NCBI GenBank assembly: GCA_028702415.1
Contig: JAQVOT010000012.1
Span: 1-13,380, forward strand
DNA: 13,380 nucleotides
DNA from: Eubacteriales bacterium
Lineage (GTDB): Bacteria; Bacillota; Clostridia; Peptostreptococcales; Anaerovoracaceae
Direction of reading: 5' to 3'
Shown: positions 7,291 through 13,380 of the stretch, one piece after another
How positions within the stretch are numbered: the stretch's first letter is position 1
How the letters are laid out: every line of letters begins with the position of its first letter
The notes under the pieces: generated by a model
Told to the model about the DNA's origin: nothing
Databases searched by the model: none
What the model saw: the letters and a program-made list of their open reading frames with translations, nothing else
Program-made: the position numbers and the translations under genes

Positions 7291-8121
7291 CTATTTCAAA
7301 GCAGCTTTTGCCGCATTAAGTTCTGCCATTGCCCTTGCATACTGTTCATCATCCGGAGCTTTACCGTGCCATCCGGCCTGATTCTCCATAAATGAAACAC
7401 CTTTACCCTTTATGGTTTCGGCAACAATGCACATGGGTTTGCCTTTAGATTCTTTCGCCATTGTGAGAGCATCATGTATGGCGATCATGTCATGCCCGTC
7501 AATAACTGTATAATTCCAGCCGAAGCTTTCGAACTTTTCTCCTATGGGGTTTACTGTCATCACATCATCATTTCTTCCATCAATCTGTAGTCCATTATGA
7601 TCAACTATTGCGATGAGATTATCAAGTTTATAATGAGCGGCGGACATTGCCGCTTCCCATACAAGGCCTTCCTGCAGTTCACCGTCACCTAATACAGCAA
7701 ATATTTTACCGGGATCATTATCAAGTTTGTTTGCCATGGCCATTCCGCCTGCGGCACTGAATCCCTGACCCAGTGAACCTGTTGACATTTCGATTCCCGG
7801 AATCTTGATATTTGGATGTCCCTGGAATCTGGAATCAATTCTTCTTAAAGTTCCTGTGAATTCACCAATTGGGAAATAACCCCGCAGTGCCATAGCAGCA
7901 AGCTGTGCCGGACCGGCATGACCTTTAGAAAATATACATTTATCTCTTCCCTTCATGCCCGGATTTTTCGGATCAATATTCATAATGTCAAAATAGAGTG
8001 CGGTGGTAATGTCCGCTGACGAAAGTGATCCCCCAGGATGCCCTGAACCGGCATTATGTATCGCTTCAATAATTCCGATGCGCACCTCCACAGCTTTTTT
8101 ATTTAACATATTGATATCCAT
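7291..8121 (-). CDS. Transketolase, N-terminal subunit (split enzyme)
   Basis: A 276-residue protein covering the thiamine-diphosphate pyrophosphate-binding domain of transketolase. Motifs are GSGHPGGSLS (25-34), SKGHAGPAQ (65-73), GDGELQEG (145-152) leading to DHNGLQIDG (174-182, the Mg/ThDP-binding GDG...N motif), and WHGKAP (251-256). The pyrimidine-binding and C-terminal domains are missing here and supplied by the gene 12 bases downstream. The ORF extends 30 codons further upstream, but the ATG at 8121-8119 is chosen. GGAGGG lies just before it, the upstream stretch is not family-like, and the promoter and terminator at 8148-8221 would otherwise fall inside the coding region. It is the first gene of the apparent eight-gene operon. 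The substrate pair cannot be read directly; the pentose-phosphate role is by family. Confidence 0.93.
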   Translation of the reverse strand: MDINMLNKKAVEVRIGIIEAIHNAGSGHPGGSLSSADITTALYFDIMNIDPKNPGMKGRDKCIFSKGHAGPAQLAAMALRGYFPIGEFTGTLRRIDSRFQGHPNIKIPGIEMSTGSLGQGFSAAGGMAMANKLDNDPGKIFAVLGDGELQEGLVWEAAMSAAHYKLDNLIAIVDHNGLQIDGRNDDVMTVNPIGEKFESFGWNYTVIDGHDMIAIHDALTMAKESKGKPMCIVAETIKGKGVSFMENQAGWHGKAPDDEQYARAMAELNAAKAALK

Positions 8122-8147
8122 GCTTATCCCTCCAAAATCTTGTTGAA

Positions 8148-8177
8148 ATTCTATGATTTTTTTACATATTTGCTCAA
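8148..8177 (-). promoter_or_regulatory. Candidate sigma-A promoter for the transketolase-ftsEX operon
   Basis: On the minus strand TTGAGC (8177-8172) and TAGAAT (8153-8148) are spaced by 18 bases, about 27 bases before the transketolase N-subunit ATG. The upstream neighbour is closed by a terminator (8193-8221), so a promoter is needed here. No other strong promoter is seen until the one before the yerC-like gene. Confidence 0.55.
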
Positions 8178-8192
8178 CATGTAGTATATAAC

Positions 8193-8221
8193 AAAAAAGC
8201 ACTGCCATCAACAGTGCTTTT
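8193..8221 (-). terminator. Intrinsic terminator after nnrD
   Basis: On the minus strand AAAAGCACTG pairs with CAGTGCTTTT across a 7-nt loop, giving a 10-bp stem (8212-8221 with 8195-8204). The T-tract runs to TTTTTT (8198-8193). It lies about 40 bases beyond the nnrD stop and separates the mgtE-nnrD unit from the transketolase operon. The rest of the 8122-8258 gap holds only the transketolase promoter and ribosome binding site. Confidence 0.85.
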
Positions 8222-8258
8222 GGGTTTTCTCAACTCATAATTATTTTTTGTATATTCT

Positions 8259-9161
8259 CTATTCCACAAGGTCCTTTATAGCCATGGATATAGCATCTGC
8301 GATATCTGCAGAAGTCATTCCGTATTCGCCAATGTTTTCGGCTGCGATGTCGCCGGCCAGGCCATGAATAAATACTGCAGAATTGATGGCCTTTATTGGT
8401 CTGGATTCATAGCCTTCGGTATAAAGGTCCTTCCGTGCCAGTAGCGCAGTTATTATTCCGGTAAGCACATCACCGCTTCCACCTGTTGCCATTCCCGGAT
8501 TCCCTGTGGGATTCACATATAATGAATCTTCAGCATTAGGGCAATAGGGGTCAGCTATAATTGTACCGGCGCCCTTGAGAATTATCGTCGCACCGGTAAC
8601 ATATGCAAGAGTCCTGGCTGTTTCTTCCCTGCCGAGTTCCTTATATGATCCTAAACCTGCCCTTTCAAGGAATCTGTCAGCTTCTCCCGGATGAGGGGTC
8701 AGAACTGAAACCCCTTTGCGGTTTATTTTTGCAAAACCATATCTTGACATGCAGTTAAGGGCATCAGCATCGATCACTACGGGCCCCTGATATGTATTTA
8801 ACAGATCCATTAGCATCTTGTTGTTTTCTTCGCTTACTCCAAGGCCCGGCCCGATTGCAACCGCATCATAACAACTAAATATTTCTTCCAGTTCCAATGG
8901 GTTGCTTTTGCATAGCTCATCCCTGTCAACACACATTGCTTCAGGAACCGAAATCTGAAGGATATCAAACAGATCCTCCTTTACCGCCACCTTAACAAGC
9001 CCTGCTCCGGAGTAAAGTGCAGCCCTGGCTGCAAGAACTGCTGCGCCGGCCATGCCCTTAGAGCCGGCAATCACCAGCACTCTCCCGGCCTGACCCTTAT
9101 GCATATCAGGGGGTCTCGGCTTTATTATACTTTTTACGTATTCTGTCGTAATGCTAATCAT
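8259..9161 (-). CDS. nnrD: ADP/ATP-dependent (S)-NAD(P)H-hydrate dehydratase
   Basis: A 300-residue cytosolic repair enzyme that dehydrates the damaged (S)-hydrates of NADH and NADPH, using ADP or ATP. It belongs to the ribokinase-like YjeF C-terminal (CARKD) family. Motifs are GRVLVIAGSKGMAGAAVLAA (26-45), AIGPGLG (102-108), VIDADAL (129-135), LTPHPGEADRF (154-164) and NPTGNPGMATGGSGDVLTG (217-235), with Asp231 of GSGD the expected catalytic residue. Many bacteria fuse this to the YjeF_N epimerase; here the protein starts directly at the dehydratase domain and no epimerase gene is in the window. The start ATG (9161-9159) has GAGG about 8 bases upstream. It lies 56 bases after mgtE with no terminator between, so the two are probably co-transcribed. 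It ends before the terminator at 8193-8221. Confidence 0.93.
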   Translation of the reverse strand: MISITTEYVKSIIKPRPPDMHKGQAGRVLVIAGSKGMAGAAVLAARAALYSGAGLVKVAVKEDLFDILQISVPEAMCVDRDELCKSNPLELEEIFSCYDAVAIGPGLGVSEENNKMLMDLLNTYQGPVVIDADALNCMSRYGFAKINRKGVSVLTPHPGEADRFLERAGLGSYKELGREETARTLAYVTGATIILKGAGTIIADPYCPNAEDSLYVNPTGNPGMATGGSGDVLTGIITALLARKDLYTEGYESRPIKAINSAVFIHGLAGDIAAENIGEYGMTSADIADAISMAIKDLVE

Positions 9162-9217
9162 ATCCTAGGCCTCAATATGAGCAATAATAACACAATATAA
9201 ACTTCATTCTCTTGATT

Positions 9218-10666
9218 TCACAAAGCGATTCCCAGCAAGATGGATGCAGTAAGCAGGTATATACAGGATGACACCATATCCGTTATTGAAGATATCATCG
9301 GTGTTGCCATCAATGCAGGGTCAACCCCCACCTTCTTGGCAAGCATCGGAAGCATTCCTCCAAGTATCTTGGCAAAGATAATTACCAAAACCATGGATAC
9401 CGCCACAGTAAGCCCTATAACAACCGACTGACCATCTATATAAATTATCTTAAGGAAGTTAAAAGCGCTTAATATCAGTCCAAGTATCATGCTGACGCGA
9501 AACTCTTTCCATAGAATCTTACCCGCATCCTTAAGATCAACCTCAGCAATCGATAGTCCTCGTATTATCAGTGTGGCTGCCTGGGTTCCGGTATTACCTC
9601 CTGTTCCCATGAGCAAAGGCAGGTATGCAACAAGCATAATTACCTGAGAAAGCATCTGTTCAAACTGTGAAATAAGCGTTCCTGTTATCATAAGCATAAC
9701 AGTCATAAAAAGCAGCCATGGAATACGGTTTTTAACATGTTTGAAAACACCGATATCAAGATAATCGGCAGCCGGTTCATCACTCATTACACCACCCATA
9801 CGCTCGATGTCCTCTGTGGCCTCTTCTTCCATGATTTCCATAACGTCATCCACTGTAACGATTCCAACAAGCCTATTCTCATTATCAACAACCGGAATTG
9901 CCAGAAAACCATATTTCTTAAATGCTTCAGCTACATCTTCCTGGTCATCATTAACATTCAGGTAAATATAATCAGTATGCATCAGTTCTGAAACAAGGGC
10001 ATCAGACTCTGATGTGACCAGTGCGCTGAGAGATACGATACCTTTTAGCTCCCTGCCGCCATGTTTAACATAGCATGTATATACAGTTTCAGAATCCATC
10101 CCCGTGTTTTTTATGTGTGCCAGAGCCTCCGCCACGGTCATTGTTTCCTGCAGACTGATATAACGGGGTGTCATAAGGCTCCCTGCACTGTCATCCGGAT
10201 AATTCAGGAAAGTATTAATAAGCTTTCTTTCCTCGCGAGGTGTCCTGTCAAGAATTTTGTCTACAATATTTGCCGGAAGTTCTTCAAGAACATCAATTTT
10301 ATCGTCAAAATTCATCTCGTTCATGATGAAGGCGATTTCATGATCAGTAATACCATCTATTATCTTAACCTGGTCATCGCTATCAAGATATGAAAACACC
10401 TCAACCGAAACATTTTTTGGGAGCATTCTGAACATGATAATGGCCTTATCAATACCAATTTCATCAAGAATCTCCTCAATAATTTCGCTTATATCCACCT
10501 CGTTATATTTAAGGATTGCACTGCGGGCAACAAAGTAGTCAGAATTTTCAAGCATCTCCAGAATCGCTCCCAGATCTTCTTCAAACTGCTGATTTTTTGT
10601 TTCCATGTCCATGGCCTTAATTTCCTGTTCTTCTATCAGGACTTCTTTTTCTCTGATTTCTGCCAT
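9218..10666 (-). CDS. mgtE: Magnesium transporter MgtE
   Basis: A 482-residue Mg2+ channel/transporter of the inner membrane. The order is an acidic N-terminal domain (about 30-160, made of MgtE_N helical repeats), a CBS-domain pair (about 165-285, with AGSLMTPRYI at 161-170 and LAIPVVDNENRLVGIVTVDD at 255-274), a plug helix region (about 285-315), then five membrane segments to the C-terminus. The pore signature PLLMGTGGNTGTQAA (350-364) and the conserved Asp463 in SSITD of the last helix (equivalent to the selectivity Asp of the Thermus protein) are present. The cytoplasmic domains sense Mg2+ and close the pore when it is abundant. The ORF extends 12 codons upstream, but the ATG at 10666-10664 is preceded by AAGGAGGT and chosen. 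It is divergent from the glutamate dehydrogenase gene and probably co-transcribed with nnrD. No M-box riboswitch fits in the short leader. Confidence 0.96.
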   Translation of the reverse strand: MAEIREKEVLIEEQEIKAMDMETKNQQFEEDLGAILEMLENSDYFVARSAILKYNEVDISEIIEEILDEIGIDKAIIMFRMLPKNVSVEVFSYLDSDDQVKIIDGITDHEIAFIMNEMNFDDKIDVLEELPANIVDKILDRTPREERKLINTFLNYPDDSAGSLMTPRYISLQETMTVAEALAHIKNTGMDSETVYTCYVKHGGRELKGIVSLSALVTSESDALVSELMHTDYIYLNVNDDQEDVAEAFKKYGFLAIPVVDNENRLVGIVTVDDVMEIMEEEATEDIERMGGVMSDEPAADYLDIGVFKHVKNRIPWLLFMTVMLMITGTLISQFEQMLSQVIMLVAYLPLLMGTGGNTGTQAATLIIRGLSIAEVDLKDAGKILWKEFRVSMILGLILSAFNFLKIIYIDGQSVVIGLTVAVSMVLVIIFAKILGGMLPMLAKKVGVDPALMATPMISSITDMVSSCIYLLTASILLGIAL

Positions 10667-10704
10667 GTCATAACCTCCTTGTTCCAACAATTTCATACCC
10701 ACTT

Positions 10705-10732
10705 AGTATAACAAATATGACAAACAAGTAAA
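10705..10732 (-). promoter_or_regulatory. Candidate promoter for mgtE
   Basis: On the minus strand TATACT (10710-10705) is a near-perfect -10 box, with TTTACT (10732-10727) 16 bases upstream as a weaker -35. Transcription would start about 30 bases before the mgtE ATG. The -35 lies only some 20 bases from the -35 of the divergent gdhA promoter, so one bound regulator could affect both. Confidence 0.55.
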
Positions 10733-10753
10733 AGGCTTATTTGTCTTTATCCA

Positions 10754-10782
10754 TTGACGCTTTTTTACTAAAGTGATAGTAT
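10754..10782 (+). promoter_or_regulatory. Sigma-A type promoter for glutamate dehydrogenase
   Basis: TTGACG (10754-10759) and TAGTAT (10777-10782) are separated by 17 bases, a strong vegetative promoter. Transcription would begin near 10789, giving a roughly 55-base A/T-rich leader. That leader contains the palindrome TTTGCAAA and ends in a clear ribosome binding site AAGGAG (10831-10836). The strength suits the high codon bias of the gene. Confidence 0.75.
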
Positions 10783-10843
10783 GAATTTGCTATAAAGGCA
10801 TTAAAAAACTTTGCAAATTTTTTTACAAAAAAGGAGAAACAAA

Positions 10844-12214
10844 ATGTCAAAAGAGTATGTTGAAAGAGTCATCAACTGGGTCAAAGAAAGAAACCCGGGC
10901 GAGGTTGAATTCCATCAGACTATCGAAGAAGTACTGACTTCACTGGTTCCAATCGTAGAGAAGCATCCTGAATATGAAGCATGTTCTCTGCTGGAAAGAT
11001 TGGTTGAGCCGGAAAGAGGAGTTACTTTCAGAATAGTCTGGGTTGACGATGCTGGTAAAGTACAGGTTAATAAGGGCTACAGATATCAGTTCAACGGCGC
11101 AATCGGACCTTACAAAGGTGGCCTTAGATTTGCTCCAAACGTAAATCCTGGAATCATCAAGTTCCTGGGATTTGAACAGATCTTCAAGAACTCACTGACT
11201 GGTCTGCCAATCGGTGGCGGTAAGGGTGGTTCAGACTTTGATCCTAATGGAAAGAGCGATGCAGAAGTAATGAGATTCTGCCAGGCGTTCATGACTGAAA
11301 TGTACAGACACATTGGTCCTTACACTGACGTTCCTGCCGGAGACCTGGGTGTAGGCGGAAGAGAAATCGGCTACCTGTTCGGACAGTACAAGAGAATCGT
11401 TAACAGATATGAAGGCGTTCTCACCGGTAAGGGCCTTTCATATGGCGGACTGCTTGGAAGAGCTGAAGCAACAGGCTTTGGTATCGTATGGTATGCTGAA
11501 GAAATGCTGAAGGCTAACGGAGAAAACTTCAAGGGTAAGGTTGTTGGTATTTCAGGCTTTGGTAACGTGGCATGGGGCGCAGCCTGGAAGCTGAAGGATC
11601 TCGGAGCTAAGTGCGTTACTCTTTCAGGTCCGGACGGATATATCTATGACCCGGATGGAATCTCAACTGATGAAAAGATTGCTTTCATGCTTGAGTTAAG
11701 ATCCTCCGGAAAGAACATCTGTGCACCTTATGCGGAGAAATTCCCTAATGCTAAGTTCTATGCAGGCAAGAAGCCTTGGGGCGTTCAGCAGGATGAAGGC
11801 ATCAAGGTTGACATGTTCATCCCTTGCGCTATGCAGAATGACGTTCACATGGAACACGCTCAGCAGATTGTTGATGGCGGATGCAAGTACTACTGTGAAG
11901 GAGCAAACATGCCTACAACTAACGACGCTCTGGTATTCCTGATGGATAAGATGATCGCGGTTGGTCCTGCTAAGGCAGCTAACGCTGGTGGAGTTGCATG
12001 CTCATGCATCGAAATGGGACAGAACTCAGGACACACAGTTCTGCAGCATCAGGCAGTATACGATCAGCTTCACACTATCATGGTTAACATTTACAACGCT
12101 TGCTCAAAGGCCGGCGAAACTTACTATGGCAACAAGAACGCACTGGTACAGGGCGGAAACATTGCAGGTTTCGAAAAGGTTGCAAACGCAATGATGGACC
12201 AGGGTATCGTGTAA
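10844..12214 (+). CDS. gdhA: Glutamate dehydrogenase, hexameric (NAD-type likely)
   Basis: A 456-residue enzyme interconverting glutamate and 2-oxoglutarate plus ammonia. Substrate-domain motifs are KGGLRF (Lys91), the segment around Lys115, PIGGGKGGSDFDP (122-134, catalytic Lys127) and PAGDLGVGGREIG (164-176, Asp167). These match Lys89, Lys113, Lys125 and Asp165 of the Clostridium symbiosum enzyme with a constant offset of two. The Rossmann domain has GISGFGNVAWGAAWKL (235-250) and LSGPDGYIYDPDGI (260-273), which is also close to C. symbiosum. This suggests NAD and a catabolic role, though cofactor choice is inferred. The ORF can be read 11 codons further upstream, but the ATG at 10844 follows AAGGAG at ideal spacing. 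Codon use (AAG, CTG, AAC, GGT) differs clearly from neighbouring genes and fits high expression. It is transcribed alone and closed by a strong terminator. Confidence 0.96.
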   Translation: MSKEYVERVINWVKERNPGEVEFHQTIEEVLTSLVPIVEKHPEYEACSLLERLVEPERGVTFRIVWVDDAGKVQVNKGYRYQFNGAIGPYKGGLRFAPNVNPGIIKFLGFEQIFKNSLTGLPIGGGKGGSDFDPNGKSDAEVMRFCQAFMTEMYRHIGPYTDVPAGDLGVGGREIGYLFGQYKRIVNRYEGVLTGKGLSYGGLLGRAEATGFGIVWYAEEMLKANGENFKGKVVGISGFGNVAWGAAWKLKDLGAKCVTLSGPDGYIYDPDGISTDEKIAFMLELRSSGKNICAPYAEKFPNAKFYAGKKPWGVQQDEGIKVDMFIPCAMQNDVHMEHAQQIVDGGCKYYCEGANMPTTNDALVFLMDKMIAVGPAKAANAGGVACSCIEMGQNSGHTVLQHQAVYDQLHTIMVNIYNACSKAGETYYGNKNALVQGGNIAGFEKVANAMMDQGIV

Positions 12215-12245
12215 AATTAACGTACAATTACAAACGCAAAGTTTT

Positions 12246-12281
12246 AAAAAAAAGAGTCATGACCTCTCATGACTCTTTTTT
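12246..12281. terminator. Bidirectional intrinsic terminator between gdhA and thioesterase gene
   Basis: A perfect nine-pair core, GAGTCATGA with TCATGACTC, closes a CCTC loop. It is extended by flanking A and T runs to about 15 pairs (12248-12262 with 12267-12281). There are eight A on the left and six T on the right, so it can stop transcripts from both directions. It serves gdhA on the plus strand and the convergent thioesterase gene on the minus strand. Confidence 0.9.
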
Positions 12282-12331
12282 AGTATATGCTTCTTCGCTG
12301 ACAATTACTAAAACCACCTGTCAACTTTTTT

Positions 12332-12350
12332 CTGATATCACCTGATATCA
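12332..12350. repeat. Tandem 9-base repeat containing the palindrome TGATATCA
   Basis: CTGATATCA occurs twice (12332-12340 and 12342-12350) separated by one base. The 8-base core TGATATCA is self-complementary in each copy. The second copy overlaps the thioesterase stop codon. It could be a small duplication or a protein-binding site; no function can be shown. Confidence 0.4.
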
Positions 12351-13073
12351 GCAGATTATTAACTGGTACACAATTGTACCATCTGCTATGCGGCCTTCAA
12401 CATAGGTTCCGTCTTCACGTTCTTCTGTGTAGATGCTTATCTTTTCTCCAAATCGAGTTTCTTTAGCAAAATTAACATAAAGCGCTTTATCCACATTCCT
12501 GCCTGTTGCTTCTTCGGACAAAGCAATGTAACGAATATTGTTACAGTGGTCGTTTTTGTCCAGATCATCGGCGCCAACGGTATGATCCATTACATGTTGC
12601 GGATTTTCACCATGAATTTTAGGAAAAATACCCTCAATCATATCAACGCCATCTTCAGGCACGCTAAAAACAGTATCTGTTTTCTCTAGTTTCCTGGTCT
12701 TGTAATTCATGACGCACCACTGACTGGCACCTATTACAACAGCCTTCTCGGGAACAGCTCCATCTGATGCATAGTTTATGTAGTAATCACGCTTAAAACT
12801 TGCCCTCTTATGACGAACTAGATACGTTGTGCAGATATACTTCTCCCCGGCTTTCATTTCACCGGTGTACCTTATCCTCATCTTGGTCAGGACCCAGATA
12901 TAATTTCTCTTGATCAACTCATCAGGGCTTATGCCCAGTTCATTTACATGGCTTTCAGATGTGTCCTGAAAAAATCGGAAAACTCGATCTGCAATAATTT
13001 TCCCGGATTCGTCAAAATCCTCTGGATTAACATCAATGTTTATAGTATGATGTGCCATTTTCTGATGTGTCAT
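12348..13073 (-). CDS. Acyl-ACP thioesterase family protein (double hot-dog)
   Basis: A 241-residue protein of the FatA/FatB-like acyl-ACP thioesterase family, which hydrolyses acyl thioesters to free fatty acids. The first hot-dog half carries the expected opening DVNPEDFDESGKI and the WVLTKMRIRY strand (60-69). The second half has DLDKNDHCNNIRYI (170-183), matching the family's DLDxNxHxNN site, with Asp172, Asn174 and His176 as likely catalytic residues; Glu205 may complete the set. The ATG (13073-13071) shares one base with the crotonase stop (TAATG), so the two genes are translationally coupled although the ribosome binding site is weak (AAGAAT). An alternative Met lies five codons on. 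The protein has no signal peptide and is cytosolic. Given the crotonase partner, short acyl-CoA substrates are possible, but this is inference. It ends before the bidirectional terminator at 12246-12281. Confidence 0.88.
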   Translation of the reverse strand: MTHQKMAHHTINIDVNPEDFDESGKIIADRVFRFFQDTSESHVNELGISPDELIKRNYIWVLTKMRIRYTGEMKAGEKYICTTYLVRHKRASFKRDYYINYASDGAVPEKAVVIGASQWCVMNYKTRKLEKTDTVFSVPEDGVDMIEGIFPKIHGENPQHVMDHTVGADDLDKNDHCNNIRYIALSEEATGRNVDKALYVNFAKETRFGEKISIYTEEREDGTYVEGRIADGTIVYQLIIC

Positions 13074-13380
13074 TATTTATTCTTGAACTCGGCCTTCCTC
13101 TTTTCCAGGAATGCTGATGTCCCCTCCTTCATATCTTCAGAAGCAAATGAAATTCCGAATGCATTTACTTCGTATGCTGATGCCGTCTTCATATCAGCAT
13201 CGTAGCCGTTGTTGATAACATCCTTTGCAACTGCAACTGCAATTGGTGCCTTAGAAGCGATCTTCTTAGCCAGCGCTTCAGCCTCAGCAAGAAGCGCTTC
13301 AGGTTCACAAACCTTCTCTACCAGACCGATTCGGTGAGCTTCCTCCGCATCAATCATATCAGCAGAGAAAATAAGATACT
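13073..13380 (-). CDS. Enoyl-CoA hydratase/isomerase (crotonase) family, C-terminal part (runs off right edge)
   Basis: About 102 C-terminal residues of a crotonase-superfamily protein; the N-terminal part with the CoA-binding and oxyanion-hole segments lies outside the window. The reading frame is open through the right edge, beginning YLIFSADMIDAEEAHRIGLV. That matches the family's region in which A-x-EA-x-x-x-GLV follows the active-site half. The rest is also typical: LAKKIASKAPIAVAVAKDVI, the YEVNAFGISFASEDMKEG stretch, and the EGTSAFLEKRKAEF end, where the C-terminal helix packs the trimer. The EG-x-x-AFLEKRK ending is usual in 3-hydroxybutyryl-CoA dehydratase (crt) and enoyl-CoA hydratases, but with the catalytic Glu residues out of view the reaction cannot be fixed. 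Its stop overlaps the thioesterase start by one base, so they share a transcript. Confidence 0.9.
   Translation of the reverse strand, partial: YLIFSADMIDAEEAHRIGLVEKVCEPEALLAEAEALAKKIASKAPIAVAVAKDVINNGYDADMKTASAYEVNAFGISFASEDMKEGTSAFLEKRKAEFKNK

Noticed and set aside
6922..7395. A 157-codon plus-strand open frame opposite the transketolase subunits
   Set aside because: Cys-rich, no family resemblance and antisense to two well-supported genes; a shadow frame.
377..8121. A defence, toxin-antitoxin or mobile system hidden in the operon
   Set aside because: Every gene has a clear housekeeping family, and there are no transposase, integrase, inverted-repeat or target-duplication signs.
8122..8211. 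Longer N-terminus for the transketolase N-subunit (30 extra codons)
   Set aside because: The extension runs through a terminator stem and promoter, is not family-like, and the inner ATG has a strong GGAGGG ribosome binding site.
9162..9217. A separate promoter for nnrD in the mgtE-nnrD gap
   Set aside because: The gap is A/T-rich but no -35/-10 pair with good spacing stood out; read-through from mgtE is simpler.
10667..10843. Possible Mg2+-sensing M-box riboswitch before mgtE
   Set aside because: The mgtE leader from the likely promoter is only about 30 bases, far shorter than an M-box, and no matching conserved segments or terminator stem are present.

Overview
The window looks like ordinary chromosome from an anaerobic, low-to-moderate-GC member of the Bacillota, most likely class Clostridia. 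The pointers are: a glutamate dehydrogenase that closely resembles the Clostridium symbiosum NAD-type enzyme; a two-piece transketolase; an FtsEX / coiled-coil M23 / S41 peptidase cluster; a YerC/YecD-type TrpR-like regulator; crotonase linked to an acyl-ACP thioesterase; AGGAGG-type ribosome binding sites; and sigma-A style promoters. I cannot name a genus from sequence alone. No tRNA, rRNA, CRISPR array, insertion sequence or prophage gene was seen, and no stretch above 300 bases lacks a gene.

Layout, left to right. Positions 1-281 (minus) hold the N-terminal part of a metallo-beta-lactamase-fold hydrolase that runs off the left edge. Positions 377-8121 (minus) hold eight tightly packed genes. 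In transcription order these are transketolase N-subunit, transketolase C-subunit, ftsE, ftsX, an M23 peptidase with a coiled coil, recJ, an S41 (Ctp) protease and a YerC-like regulator. A candidate promoter (8148-8177) precedes them and an intrinsic terminator (311-338) follows. The last gene also has its own very good promoter (712-740). Positions 8259-10666 (minus) hold mgtE then nnrD, ending in a terminator at 8193-8221. Positions 10667-10843 form a divergent promoter region. Positions 10844-12214 (plus) hold a highly codon-biased glutamate dehydrogenase gene, closed by a two-way terminator. Positions 12348-13380 (minus) hold an acyl-ACP thioesterase-family gene overlapping the stop of a crotonase that runs off the right edge.

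How the genes work together. FtsE (ATPase) and FtsX (membrane subunit) most likely gate the extracellular coiled-coil M23 protein for septal or side-wall peptidoglycan cleavage. The S41 protease acts in the same envelope compartment. The transketolase pair supplies pentose-phosphate carbon shuffling, and RecJ acts in DNA repair; their presence in the same transcript is a matter of context rather than proven function. MgtE imports Mg2+ and NnrD repairs hydrated NAD(P)H. The GDH and the crotonase/thioesterase pair point to amino-acid and acyl-CoA fermentation.

I found no convincing undescribed system. The points most worth checking are a His-to-Asp change at the M23 zinc site, the thioesterase-crotonase coupling, and the mixed-function transketolase-ftsEX-recJ-ctp operon.
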